64,000 bases of DNA from JBGTFE01 sp036403235 (GCA_036403235.1 DASWRI010000071.1:1-64000), one strand, 5' to 3'. Positions 36,779 to 45,770 are shown, counted from the stretch's first letter. A program made the numbers and translations. Notes: generated from the letters alone by a model not told the origin.

Positions 36779-37786
36779 ATGTCAACAAAAGATGTTAATA
36801 CCATACGCATCGCGCCGAAAGTCTGGCGCAACGGCGAATTTATTGATTGGGACAACGCGCGCGTGCACGTCATGACGCACGCGATTCACTACGGCTCTTC
36901 GGTGTTCGAAGGCGTCCGCGCCTATCATACGGAGTCAAACGGAACGGCAATTTTTAGATTAACCGAGCATATGCAGCGTCTTTTGAATTCGGGCAAAATT
37001 TATCGTATGAATTCGCCGTTTACGCGCGACGAATTATGCCGGGCGGCGACCGAACTCGTCGGCGGAAGCGGGCTCGACGAATGTTATCTGCGCCCGATTA
37101 TGTTTCGCGGGCTCGACGAAGCAAATCCGGCATTCGGCGTAAATCCTTTTCCGAATCCGATTGAGTGTTATATCGCCGCTTACGATTGGGGAAAATATCT
37201 CGGCGAGGAAGCGCTCGAACAGGGCGTCGACGTGTGCGTTTCGAGCTGGACGCGAATCACTTCGAACAGTATGCCGGCGATGGCCAAAGCCGGAGCGAAT
37301 TATATGAATTCGCAGCTTATCAAGATGGAAGCAATCTTGGGCGGATTTTCCGAAGGCATCGCGCTCGACGACCGCGGCTATGTCTCGGAAGGCTCGGGCG
37401 AAAATCTTTTTCTCGTCAATAACGGAACGCTTATCACGCCGCCGCTCGGCGCTTCTATTCTGCCCGGCATCACGCGCGATTCGGTGATTCAGATTGCCAG
37501 AGAGCTCGGAATTCCGGTTCAGGAAACGACGGTTCAGCGCGCCGCTCTATATTTAGCCGACGAGCTTTTCTTTACCGGAACGGCCGCCGAAATTACGCCG
37601 ATTCGCGCTGTCGACAGAATCACCGTCGGCGAAGGCAAACGCGGCGAAGTGACAAAACAGCTTCAGGATGCATTCTTCGCCATCATTCGCGGAAAGCGTC
37701 CCGCGCCGAACAACGCCCAGTGGCTGACCTATGTCAACGAATCAACCGAAAAAAAAACAGCCACGGCGTCGATGAATGAAATATAA
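36779..37786 (+). CDS. ilvE: Branched-chain amino acid aminotransferase
   Basis: A protein of 335 residues, a class IV PLP aminotransferase that interconverts Leu, Ile, Val and their 2-oxo acids. Motifs: 'HAIHYGSSVFEGVRAY' (about 35-50), the PLP lysine in 'MAKAGANYMNS' (Lys170), 'EGSGENLFLV' (about 203-212), 'PGITRDSVIQIARELG' and 'DELFFTGTAAEITPI'. The C-terminus carries a short polar extension after the 'RGKRPAPNN' segment. GGAG lies 14 bases before the ATG, longer than optimal. A strong terminator follows, so it is probably monocistronic. Confidence 0.95.
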   Translation: MSTKDVNTIRIAPKVWRNGEFIDWDNARVHVMTHAIHYGSSVFEGVRAYHTESNGTAIFRLTEHMQRLLNSGKIYRMNSPFTRDELCRAATELVGGSGLDECYLRPIMFRGLDEANPAFGVNPFPNPIECYIAAYDWGKYLGEEALEQGVDVCVSSWTRITSNSMPAMAKAGANYMNSQLIKMEAILGGFSEGIALDDRGYVSEGSGENLFLVNNGTLITPPLGASILPGITRDSVIQIARELGIPVQETTVQRAALYLADELFFTGTAAEITPIRAVDRITVGEGKRGEVTKQLQDAFFAIIRGKRPAPNNAQWLTYVNESTEKKTATASMNEI

Positions 37787-37813
37787 AAACTTGATAGTTA
37801 AACGGAAAACTGC

Positions 37814-37854
37814 AAAACTCGCATCGCGTTCAAATCGATGCGAGTTTTATTTTT
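37814..37854 (+). terminator. Terminator of ilvE, just before the next gene
   Basis: A 13-bp perfect stem AAAACTCGCATCG (37814-37826) with its complement (37836-37848), followed by ATTTTTT. The Shine-Dalgarno of the next gene starts at 37856, so the terminator tail lies directly against that gene's leader. Confidence 0.85.
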
Positions 37855-37864
37855 TGGAGACGCG

Positions 37865-39001
37865 ATGATGAAAAAACTGGTTTTACTCTTCTCATTTATT
37901 TTAATTTTTGGAGCGATAAATCTCTCTGCTCAGACAAACGAATCGATTCGCGTCGGCGTTTACGGAGATATGAGCGGCCCGACCGCTTCTTTCGGCACGG
38001 CGACATATAACGGCGTCAAACTGGCATTTGACGAGATTAACGCGGCCGGCGGAATCGAAGGCCGGAAAATCGAAATTTTTCTCGCAGACGACGAAGGCCG
38101 GCCGGAGAGAGCCAAACAGGTTGTCGAGAAATTGATTTCGGAACAAAAGGTTCAGGCGCTTATCGGCGAAGTCGCTTCGAGCAACAGCTTGGCCGCCGCG
38201 CCCGTCGCTCAGACAGCGCGCATTCCGATGATTTCGCCGTCTTCGACAAATAAATTGGTGACGACGGTCGGCGATTATATTTTCCGCGCCTGTTTTATCG
38301 ACCCGTTTCAGGGCGAAGCGATGGCAAAATTCGCATTTAACGAATTGAAGTTAAGACGCGTCGCGATTTTGAGTGACCACAGCTCCAATTACGGCACTGA
38401 TTTAGCCGAAACCTTCAAAATTACTTTTACCAGATTGGGCGGAAAAATCATCACCGAGCAAACTTACGCGCAGACAGACCCGGAATTTAAAACACAGTTG
38501 AGAGCCATCAGGCGATTAAAGCCCGACGCAATTTATCTTCCCGGCTATTACGCGCAGGCCGGAATAATTGTCAGAGAGGCGCGACAGTTGAAAATGAATA
38601 TGCCGCTGCTCGGCGGCGACGGCTGGGATGCGCCCGAGCTTTGGAAGCTCGGCGGTGCGGCTTTGAATAATTCTTATATTACAAATCATTTTTCGATTGA
38701 TAATCCGGCCGCCGAAATTCAAAACTTTATCGTAAAATACAAAGCCGAATTCGGCGTAAAGCCCGATTCGCTGGCCGCTTTAGGCTATGACGCGGCGTAT
38801 ATTTTGGCCGATGCTTTTCGCCGCGCGAAATCGTCAGACGGAAAAAAAGTGCGCGACGCGCTGGCGCAGACAAAAGATTTCCTCGGCGTCACCGGAAAAA
38901 TTACTTTCAACGCGTCGCGCGACACCGTTAAACCGGCGCTCGTTCAAAAATTAGACACGCGAAACAATACTTTTGTTTATCGCTCGACAATTGCGCCTTA
39001 A
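37865..39001 (+). CDS. Branched-chain amino acid-type ABC transporter substrate-binding protein
   Basis: A protein of 378 residues. ATG codons at 37865 and 37868 both follow GGAGA; either start gives a signal peptide (MKKLVLLFSFILIFGAINLSAQ). The mature protein is a LivJ/LivK-like periplasmic binding fold (PF13458 type): 'IRVGVYGDMSGPTASFG', 'GVKLAFDEINAAGGIEGRKI', 'VQALIGEVASSNSLAAAPVA', 'IPMISPSSTNKLVT', 'DAIYLPGYYAQAGIIVREAR'. The permease and ATPase genes of a Liv system are not nearby, so it is an orphan; it may serve a transporter elsewhere or act as a sensor. The following gene starts 17 bases after it. Confidence 0.85.
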   Translation: MMKKLVLLFSFILIFGAINLSAQTNESIRVGVYGDMSGPTASFGTATYNGVKLAFDEINAAGGIEGRKIEIFLADDEGRPERAKQVVEKLISEQKVQALIGEVASSNSLAAAPVAQTARIPMISPSSTNKLVTTVGDYIFRACFIDPFQGEAMAKFAFNELKLRRVAILSDHSSNYGTDLAETFKITFTRLGGKIITEQTYAQTDPEFKTQLRAIRRLKPDAIYLPGYYAQAGIIVREARQLKMNMPLLGGDGWDAPELWKLGGAALNNSYITNHFSIDNPAAEIQNFIVKYKAEFGVKPDSLAALGYDAAYILADAFRRAKSSDGKKVRDALAQTKDFLGVTGKITFNASRDTVKPALVQKLDTRNNTFVYRSTIAP

Positions 39002-39018
39002 AATTTGAAAATTATCTG

Positions 39019-40530
39019 GTGCGGCTCAAAAACTATACTCTCGAAACGACCGTCTTCACCTGCGGCGCTCTGGTGATGATTTACGAAATCATCGGCTCGC
39101 GCCTGCTTGCCCCGTACATCGGCACATCGACATACGTCTGGACGAGTCTTATCGGCGTCATCTTAGCCGCTTTGAGCCTCGGCTACTGGCTCGGCGGGCG
39201 CTGGGCTGACCGCCGGCCGGACGTCAAGATTCTCGCTTCGGTAATTTTTCTCGCGGGCGGAATGGTTTCGCTGACGATTCTGTTCGGTGAATTGATTCTC
39301 GCATTAATCTCGCAAATCCGAATCGGTCTCGAAATAAAATCGATGCTCGCCGCGCTTTTATTGTTCGCGCCGGCGAGCGTTCTGCTCGGCTGTGTCACGC
39401 CCTTCGCCGTCAAATTGAAAATGACCTCGCTCGCGGATTCGGGCAAAACGGTCGGCAGGCTTTACGCGCTATCGACCGTCGGCAGCATTTTCGGCACGTT
39501 TTTGGCGGGATTCGTCCTGATTCCGTTTCTCGGCAGCACAAAAACGCTTTATTTAATCGGCGCGAGTCTTATCGGCCTTTCCGTTCTGCTCGCGCCGTTC
39601 GTCCTCAAACAATCGAGCGTCGCCGTCATCGTTTTGTTTTTTTTCGGCGTCGGCGCGAGCGAGCTGAAATCGATTTATCTGAGCCAAACATACGACGCCC
39701 ACGACATCGACACCGAATACAGCCGCCTGCAGGTCATGACCGGAATCGACCCGAAAACAAACAAACGAATGCGCCTGCTCGCTTTCGACCCGTATTTTAT
39801 CCAATCGGGAATGTATCTCGATTCGGACGAGCTGGCGTTTGAATATTCAAAATATTATCATCTGCTGCGGCACTTCAAGCCCGATTTTCAAAACACGCTT
39901 TTAATCGGCGGCGCGGGCTATTCGTTTCCGAAAGATTATTTGAAAAAATATCCTGAGGCGCGCATCGATGTCGTCGAAATCGACCCGCAAATGACCGCCA
40001 TCGCCCGCCAATACTTTCGTCTCGAAGAAAACCCGCGTCTCGAAATTTTTCACGAAGACGGGCGAGTTTTCTTAAATCGCGCCGAGCCGAACAGATACGA
40101 CGCCGTTCTGATGGACGCCTTCGGCACTTTGTTTACCGTTCCCTTCCAGCTCACGACCGTCGAAGCCGTCGGCCGGATAAACCGTGTCCTCAAAGACGAC
40201 GGCATCGTCATCTTCAACATCGGCGGCGCGCTCGAAGGCGCGTCAAACGGTTTTCTCCAGGCCGAGCTGAAAACCTACCGCCAAATTTTCCCGCGCGTTT
40301 ATCTTTTCAAAATTTATCCCGAAACGCCCGACGAAAAACAGCAAAATTTTATAATCATCGCCTGCAAAGAAAAAAACACCGTTCTGCCGGAAAACCCGAA
40401 CACCGAATTCTCCGCGCTTTTATCGCATCTTTACCCGAATCCGCCCGAATATAATTTTCCCGTTTTAACCGACGACCTCGCGCCCGTCGAATACTACAAT
40501 TCCTTCGCTCTCAGCCGCCTCCAGAAATAA
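39019..40530 (+). CDS. Membrane-fused spermidine synthase-like protein
   Basis: A protein of 503 residues with a GTG start, 17 bases after the binding-protein gene. The N-terminal half has six or more membrane spans starting 'VFTCGALVMIYEIIGSRLLAPYIGTS', the usual opening of the fused MFS/spermidine-synthase proteins. The C-terminal half (about 215-470) has a Rossmann methyltransferase-like fold with 'TLLIGGAGYSFPKDYLKKYP', 'IDVVEIDPQMTAIA', 'HEDGRVFL' and 'YDAVLMDAFG', where the Asp residues bind the aminopropyl donor in true synthases. Whether it makes a polyamine is not certain; related fusions are uncharacterised. Confidence 0.85.
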   Translation: MRLKNYTLETTVFTCGALVMIYEIIGSRLLAPYIGTSTYVWTSLIGVILAALSLGYWLGGRWADRRPDVKILASVIFLAGGMVSLTILFGELILALISQIRIGLEIKSMLAALLLFAPASVLLGCVTPFAVKLKMTSLADSGKTVGRLYALSTVGSIFGTFLAGFVLIPFLGSTKTLYLIGASLIGLSVLLAPFVLKQSSVAVIVLFFFGVGASELKSIYLSQTYDAHDIDTEYSRLQVMTGIDPKTNKRMRLLAFDPYFIQSGMYLDSDELAFEYSKYYHLLRHFKPDFQNTLLIGGAGYSFPKDYLKKYPEARIDVVEIDPQMTAIARQYFRLEENPRLEIFHEDGRVFLNRAEPNRYDAVLMDAFGTLFTVPFQLTTVEAVGRINRVLKDDGIVIFNIGGALEGASNGFLQAELKTYRQIFPRVYLFKIYPETPDEKQQNFIIIACKEKNTVLPENPNTEFSALLSHLYPNPPEYNFPVLTDDLAPVEYYNSFALSRLQK

Positions 40531-40737
40531 AAATCTTTCATTTCGGAAATTTCCAAAAAATTTTGTAAGGTTTTGCGACGATTCGTCATTACCGATTGTA
40601 AGTGCCGAAAAAGACGGAGCAAAGAAAATTGCAAATTACTGAAACTACAAATGATAGTTTTTCACGTTTTTTGGGGCGTTAGGTAGATAGAAACTTGTTT
40701 TACAAATTCGCATTCGTGTCTCTTGAGGAAATTTCAA

Positions 40738-42399
40738 ATGAACGTTTATTCAAAATTTGCATGGACGGCTACTCCTTTGGCTTTGGTTCTGGTATGCATC
40801 GTTTTATATGTCTTTTTTGACGCGAATTTTGTCCGCGGCGACTGCGTCGAAGGCAATTCCGCGAGCGTGGACGGCAACGCCGCGAATAAAAAAGTCTGCT
40901 CGGCGATTGACGCGACGCTGATTTCGAACGTCAAAAACGCTTCGAATCATGATGCCAGCCGAAAACTTTTGACCAATCTTCAGGAAAACAGCAACGCTAT
41001 TTCAGACGACCGGAAAAAACGCGGCGAGGAGTTTAGTCAGCTTCAGGGCAATTTGGCAAACAGGGATGCGGAAATCGACAATCTGAATATCGCTCTGGCC
41101 GAAGCGGTCGCCGCAAATATTATCAATCTTAACCAAAACGTCAACATAAACGGAAATATAAACCAAAATACCGACATCAAAAGAGCTCCGACTCCGGCCA
41201 AACCGTTTGTCAATCAGACCGCCATCAACGCCAACATCAACCGGCTGACGATTTTAAAAACGCAGGTCAATAATCAGGCGGCTGCGAAACAAACGAATAT
41301 AAACGCGCTTAACGACGATTTAACGAAGAACACCAATCAGGTTACGGCCGTTCGCGGCCAGTATTCTAAAAGATATTCGAACCGGATACTCTGGATATTT
41401 CTGACCGCCCTGTTTATCGCCCTCTCGATTGCCGCCATCGTCGTCGCCACGCACGTTATCTTTAAAACCACACGGCTGTTTATCGGCTTAAAGACGGATG
41501 CAGACCGCGCGAAAGAAGAAAAAACTGCAAAATCGAGATTCTGGATATGGATTGGAGCGGCCGTAATCGCCTCGATTGGGTTTACGCTTTTTATCGTTTT
41601 TCATAACGAAGAGTTTATGTCGGTCGCACTGCCGATGCTGATGGAAAGCGTTATACCGTTTGAAGGAATAAGTGCGGAAACACTTATATTTTTCACAGTC
41701 AGCGGCTTTTGGGGCGCGATTTTCCTCATTATTGCGAGCTGCGCTATTTTCCGCGCCGCCGTTCAGGTCGATGAAGAAGTTCCGCCCAAAAATAAAGTGT
41801 CGGAGCCTAAAACTGACCCGCCGAAGCCCGTCATTTACGTCGAAGCGACGCCGCCGACAACTCCGCCGACGTATGTCGAAGCGCCGCCCGTTTACGTTGC
41901 AGTTGAGCCGCAAACGACGCCGCCGACTTTTGTTCGGCAGCAAATCCCTCCGGTTTTCGTGTCGGTCGAAGATACGGACACAAAACTTGAAATTTACGCC
42001 GTTCTGATGAAATATCTGCGGACGATTTTATATGTCGGGACGTTTACGCTTTTTGTCGGCATTCTGCGCATCAACTTTATGATGAACTGGCATCTCTCTT
42101 TTATCTCGAATGAAGAGGATAATATCGCGTATAAATTAATAAAAAGCTTTTGGGAAAGCGCGACGACCGTTCAGGGCGGATTTTACACGATTCTGCTCGC
42201 CGCGATTTATCTGCCGGCGGCATTTTGGATAGGCGGAAAAATATCCGGGCTCGGCAAAGACAAGGCCGAGATGGAATCGCAGGGCGTTTCGCTTAAATTC
42301 ACGGACGTTTTTATTCGCCTGCTGGCAATCGTCAGCCCGCTTATCGCTTCGGGTTTCGGTGCCGGCAAAGACTGGCTGAATATTTTCGGCGGAAATTAA
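40738..42399 (+). CDS. Multi-span membrane protein with a large coiled-coil extracytoplasmic domain
   Basis: A protein of 553 residues. The ATG at 40738 has GAGGAA seven bases upstream. A first span (about 10-28) is followed by a predicted coiled-coil or asparagine-rich region (about 60-210, with 'NLNQNVNINGNINQNTD'), then at least four further spans (about 217-240, 262-283, 310-338 and three near the C-terminus). A proline- and valine-rich repeat ('TPPTYVEAPPVYVAVEPQ') lies between them. Two Cys near residue 35-50 may form a disulphide. No family is recognised. It is the first gene of a tight three-gene operon with the membrane protein at 42403 and the tyrosinase-like gene. Confidence 0.65.
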   Translation: MNVYSKFAWTATPLALVLVCIVLYVFFDANFVRGDCVEGNSASVDGNAANKKVCSAIDATLISNVKNASNHDASRKLLTNLQENSNAISDDRKKRGEEFSQLQGNLANRDAEIDNLNIALAEAVAANIINLNQNVNINGNINQNTDIKRAPTPAKPFVNQTAINANINRLTILKTQVNNQAAAKQTNINALNDDLTKNTNQVTAVRGQYSKRYSNRILWIFLTALFIALSIAAIVVATHVIFKTTRLFIGLKTDADRAKEEKTAKSRFWIWIGAAVIASIGFTLFIVFHNEEFMSVALPMLMESVIPFEGISAETLIFFTVSGFWGAIFLIIASCAIFRAAVQVDEEVPPKNKVSEPKTDPPKPVIYVEATPPTTPPTYVEAPPVYVAVEPQTTPPTFVRQQIPPVFVSVEDTDTKLEIYAVLMKYLRTILYVGTFTLFVGILRINFMMNWHLSFISNEEDNIAYKLIKSFWESATTVQGGFYTILLAAIYLPAAFWIGGKISGLGKDKAEMESQGVSLKFTDVFIRLLAIVSPLIASGFGAGKDWLNIFGGN

Positions 42400-42402
42400 A
42401 AT

Positions 42403-43038
42403 TTGAGTAAAAATATGTTCTCAATCGATAATTTTATTGAAATTCAGGTCGTCGGCTTTTTGTTTCTGCTGTCGATTTCTCCGCTGCTAAATCTTTTCAC
42501 GCCCGCGTTCAGAACGCAGGAAGGATTTTGCCCGCTTTTCGACAACGTCTCGGACAAAAGCGCGAAAGCCATCTTAATTCTCGTGCTCGCCTTTGCCGTC
42601 GGTATTGCCGCCAATCGCCTGTTTGATGAAACGTTCGAGAAATTAGGAATTGAAGGGAGCGATGAATACTCCGCACCGCTGGAAAAATGGGCACAGGATA
42701 AACCGGGTAAAATGAAGGAGTTGAAGCTCGCCGAATATTACGTCAGCGACAACAGCGAGACTTCCGCCCACTATTTCGAGCGTCACAAATTATTTATGCG
42801 CGTCCTGCGCGGCGGCGCGGTCGCTGCGCTCCTGCTGGTGCTTATGATGGCGATTTACGTGCTCGTCTGGGTGCGGGTACGAAAAAAAGACATTCTTTGC
42901 AGTCGTTACACGCTCGCTCACTTCGGAGTCGCATTTTTGTTTTTTCTGATGTTTTTCTACGCCTACAAAATCGAGGCGCATCATTATTACAAACGCGTTT
43001 ACGATATGTACACTGACTTCACTTTCGAAAAAAAATAG
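42403..43038 (+). CDS. Membrane protein of unknown function in the tyrosinase-like operon
   Basis: A protein of 211 residues starting at TTG 42403, three bases after the previous stop; an ATG at 42415 is the alternative. Four hydrophobic segments (about 15-32, 52-68, 131-150, 171-186) are visible, with a soluble loop 'EKLGIEGSDEYSAPLEKW...' between the second and third. The C-terminus 'HHYYKRVYDMYTDFTFEKK' is cytosolic or periplasmic. No family is recognised. The spacing (3 bases before, 10 after) argues for co-expression with both neighbours. Confidence 0.65.
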   Translation: MSKNMFSIDNFIEIQVVGFLFLLSISPLLNLFTPAFRTQEGFCPLFDNVSDKSAKAILILVLAFAVGIAANRLFDETFEKLGIEGSDEYSAPLEKWAQDKPGKMKELKLAEYYVSDNSETSAHYFERHKLFMRVLRGGAVAALLLVLMMAIYVLVWVRVRKKDILCSRYTLAHFGVAFLFFLMFFYAYKIEAHHYYKRVYDMYTDFTFEKK

Positions 43039-43048
43039 GAGAAATTTT

Positions 43049-43798
43049 ATGAGATTACCCGATTCATTATATCAACAGGTAAAAACGCAAATGGCGCATC
43101 ATATGCCCTGGCATATAGCTCGTTGGAGGCGCGAATGGCTCCCTCCGCAAAGCATTCCCGTCTGGCAGGCGGCGCGAAATCAATTTCCCAATGTCAAATA
43201 TCTCGACCAGGCCGGAAGCGGCGACGAATTTCTACGCTTTCACAGGATGATGGTTCGTCATTTCAAATGGATTTTACAGCAAAATCCGCAGAGCGGCTTT
43301 ACATATACGCCGTGGACGCAGTTTCCGGCGTGGCTCGAATCTTCTCTTCAAACCACCTATTCGGAAAATTATATGCGCGTGATGAGAGAGCGGATTACCG
43401 TTCTGACGCAAAACGGCACGGCCGACCAGCTCGGAAATTTTATCGAAGGGACCTCGCTCGATAATTCATACGGAAGCAGTATTCACAACAATACTCACGG
43501 GGAAATCGCCGACTACGAAGAACGAAATTTTCCGAATGACCCGCGTCTTGTCGACGCGTCGATGGGCTCGCCCGACACGGCTCATCATAACGAACACTTT
43601 TGGGGACTCCACGGCTGGATTGACGAAATACTGGCTAACTGGCAGAGAGCGCACGGCGAAAACGTCGACCAGACTCCGCTTAATCCTGCCGGTCACGTCC
43701 ACGGCGGGCACACACATTTAATGTTAGAAAATGCGGAAACCGGAATCGTCATGACCGACGAGCTGCGCCGCTTCGCCCGTGAAATTCTCCGGCAGTGA
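43049..43798 (+). CDS. Tyrosinase-like (type-3 copper) protein
   Basis: A protein of 249 residues with no signal peptide and AGGAGAAA before the ATG. The sequence holds the tyrosinase pattern in miniature. CuA-like: 'FLRFHRMMVRHFKWIL' (His65, His71). CuB-like: 'SIHNNTHGEI' (His146, His150). Then 'NEHFWGLHGWIDEILANWQ' (His183, His188, Asp192, Trp198), which aligns with the F-W-L-H-H-x-x-x-D motif except that one of the paired His is Leu. A His-rich tail 'GHVHGGHTHLM' (about 215-225) may supply extra ligands. Phenol oxidation is inferred; an oxygen-carrier or inactive role is possible. Co-transcribed with two membrane proteins. Confidence 0.7.
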   Translation: MRLPDSLYQQVKTQMAHHMPWHIARWRREWLPPQSIPVWQAARNQFPNVKYLDQAGSGDEFLRFHRMMVRHFKWILQQNPQSGFTYTPWTQFPAWLESSLQTTYSENYMRVMRERITVLTQNGTADQLGNFIEGTSLDNSYGSSIHNNTHGEIADYEERNFPNDPRLVDASMGSPDTAHHNEHFWGLHGWIDEILANWQRAHGENVDQTPLNPAGHVHGGHTHLMLENAETGIVMTDELRRFAREILRQ

Positions 43799-44234
43799 CG
43801 GATAAAAAAACATTCTCAGGATTTTATTTCAGAAAAGATGTTTTTTATCTTAAATCTCGTCCAATTTGCTTCGTGACGAATGGAACAAAGAAATTATTGT
43901 TTTTCAGCCGCTCAAAAAAGTTATTGCTAATTTCAAAAAACAAAGGTATAGTGCTTTTTATTCAAGCAGTAACACTTTAACGGTTTATAAATTGCCCTTA
44001 TAAGCCCTAGCATTTATCGTTTTTCGGCCTGAAACCGAGCCAATCCCTAGCAGTTTTTCGATTCTCCCGGTTTCCAAAGCCTAAAATCAAACAACAAAGA
44101 GTAATTTGTCGCAAATTTTAGAGGTTAATATTCGTATTTTTAATATTACTCTGATCGTCCAACAAGAGAGGCAAAACAACTGTGCAATTATCAATCAGTT
44201 GTGCATCGCCTAATAAATTTTCGGAGAAAATTAA
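43799..44234. other. Intergenic region upstream of the small AT-rich cassette
   Basis: About 435 AT-rich bases. An imperfect AT hairpin (43801-43813 with 43838-43849) just after the tyrosinase-like stop may be a weak terminator. Two dyads near the next gene, TAATATT/AATATTA (44126-44132 with 44142-44148) and CAACTG/CAGTTG (44177-44182 with 44196-44201), could be promoter or operator sites. CCCTAGCA followed by a T-rich TCG occurs twice (about 44007 and 44046). No supported gene. Confidence 0.45.
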
Positions 44235-44384
44235 ATGAACTGGAAAGAAATTGTAATAAAAGAGTTAAAAGAAATCCTTGAACTTACAAATTATATATCC
44301 GATGACTTTCAAGCCAATGAGCGATTGAAAGCAATTCGGGAAAAAGTCGTGAGTGCCTTACATATAATCGAAGACATTCAATAG
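44235..44384 (+). CDS. Small protein of 49 residues heading the AT-rich cassette
   Basis: Encodes MNWKEIVIKELKEILELTNY followed by ISDDFQANERLKAIREKVVS and ALHIIEDIQ. It is entirely amphipathic-helical, acidic and soluble, with no signal peptide. GGAG lies 8 bases before the ATG. The stop is 34 bases before the start of the lipoprotein gene, on the same strand. It is too short for family assignment. Its place suggests a regulator or an accessory to the two proteins downstream. Confidence 0.6.
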   Translation: MNWKEIVIKELKEILELTNYISDDFQANERLKAIREKVVSALHIIEDIQ

Positions 44385-44418
44385 TCTTCTCGGCAATGTT
44401 TGTCAAAAGGAGAAATAA

Positions 44419-45420
44419 ATGACACAAATAACAATAAAATCGAACACAAAACCAAAGCGAGTCTTTGCAATGCTTTTACTTTGGGTATTAATCGTGTCGT
44501 CGCTAACCGGATGCGACAACCGTGCCGAAGCTTTAGAGCTTGCAAAAGACGGGAAGACAAGCGCCGAGACGATGGCAAAATTCTATGACTCCTTGATTCG
44601 TGATACCCGCGACACATGGGAATTAGAAGTTTATCTTCTTAATTTTAGTCGGACTGCTAAGGAAACTGATGTAATTGAACTTACGCCGAAACAAAAAAAT
44701 TTATTTCAGACACGAATTAATGAAATACAAAAGCGCGCTAATTTAGCGCGAAATCTGGCGGCTACTTACGGTGCTTTGGAAACATTTGCTTCATATGATG
44801 CACCCGCTGCGGTTCAGGGCTCAGTAACCAATTTAGCGAGTTCAATCACGGGATTAGGAATTATTCCGCTGCCAACATCTGATGGGAAAGAAGTTGACCC
44901 TTCAAAGATTTTCGGAATGATTGCTCAGGATATTGCGGCGTGGAAACAATCAAAAGACCTTCGGGAAGGAAGCGATTTGATTTTGAAGACCATTCAAAAG
45001 CTGGAATATTTGTTTTATTTGGAAAAAGACGCATATAAATATATTCCCGCTGAGAAAGGTCGCAAGATTTTGCGCGGCATTACCAACTGTATAGATAAGC
45101 AAAACTGCGCATTTACACCGATGAAAAAATATCTGGAACAGATGGATTTTGAGTCTGAAGATGTCGATAAAGCTGCCAAAGATATTCCGACTAAATTTGC
45201 CATTCTCGGAATGGTCACGGCGCGCAACGATGAGAAAACGGAATTATATATGTCAGCGGCCGACGGCATTAAAGACGCTTTGCACGAATTAGTGCTGAAT
45301 CATCAAAAATTCAGAAACAATGAGGGATTGAGCTTAAGTGGGATAAAACAGGGTTTTGAGAGGGCACAAGCTTATCTTGATGCAATTCAGGAAGCGCGAA
45401 AAGGAAATAAAACAGAATAA
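44419..45420 (+). CDS. Helical lipoprotein of unknown function
   Basis: A protein of 333 residues with AAGGAG before the ATG. The N-terminus has a basic segment, a hydrophobic core and the lipobox 'SSLTGC' (lipidated Cys32), so it is membrane-anchored outside the cytoplasm. The mature protein looks all-helical with heptad-like patterns ('RINEIQKRANLARNLAATYG') and one pair of Cys ('GITNCIDKQNCAF', about 225-233). No domain is recognised. Codon and base use are distinctly AT-rich compared with flanking genes. Third-gene spacing is 11 bases. Confidence 0.65.
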   Translation: MTQITIKSNTKPKRVFAMLLLWVLIVSSLTGCDNRAEALELAKDGKTSAETMAKFYDSLIRDTRDTWELEVYLLNFSRTAKETDVIELTPKQKNLFQTRINEIQKRANLARNLAATYGALETFASYDAPAAVQGSVTNLASSITGLGIIPLPTSDGKEVDPSKIFGMIAQDIAAWKQSKDLREGSDLILKTIQKLEYLFYLEKDAYKYIPAEKGRKILRGITNCIDKQNCAFTPMKKYLEQMDFESEDVDKAAKDIPTKFAILGMVTARNDEKTELYMSAADGIKDALHELVLNHQKFRNNEGLSLSGIKQGFERAQAYLDAIQEARKGNKTE

Positions 45421-45431
45421 AGGAGAAAATT

Positions 45432-45770
45432 ATGGCAAACAATTCACAACTTGCATTACTTGAGAAACAATACGCATTTCTTGATAAGAACTTTGAGAAA
45501 ATTTTCAATAAGGCCCCGACTGATGATGAAAAAATTCAGTTTCGGCAGGATTACACAACCGCCCGGGACAATTATTATGAAGCGCTGAATCGAACTTTTA
45601 ATGATAATGACTCATTTGTAAAAAGTCTGACTAAGGAATTAAAGGATACGCAGACGCAAATTGAACAAATGACAGCTAGTTTTCAGAATATCGTTCTACT
45701 TCTCGATACGATTACGGCGGGTGTGCGGCTTGCCAGCAGCCTGATAGTTCTGGGAAGTTCGATTGTTTAA
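45432..45770 (+). CDS. Small helical protein with a C-terminal hydrophobic tail
   Basis: A protein of 112 residues, AAAGGAG before the ATG, 11 bases after the lipoprotein gene. Residues 1-85 are charged helices ('KELKDTQTQIEQMTASFQN'). Residues about 86-112 ('IVLLLDTITAGVRLASSLIV') form a hydrophobic tail that could span or insert in a membrane. No family is recognised. Architecture resembles effectors or membrane-active small proteins, but nothing proves this. Confidence 0.6.
   Translation: MANNSQLALLEKQYAFLDKNFEKIFNKAPTDDEKIQFRQDYTTARDNYYEALNRTFNDNDSFVKSLTKELKDTQTQIEQMTASFQNIVLLLDTITAGVRLASSLIVLGSSIV

Noticed and set aside
43049..43798. Confident tyrosinase assignment
   Set aside because: One of the expected CuB His positions is Leu and CuA is only partly visible, so only 'tyrosinase-like' is claimed.
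43795..43980. 61-codon frame overlapping the tyrosinase-like stop (GTGA)
   Set aside because: The start overlap could mean coupling, but the sequence is a low-complexity Lys/Phe-rich translation of an AT-rich gap with an imperfect hairpin and no Shine-Dalgarno.
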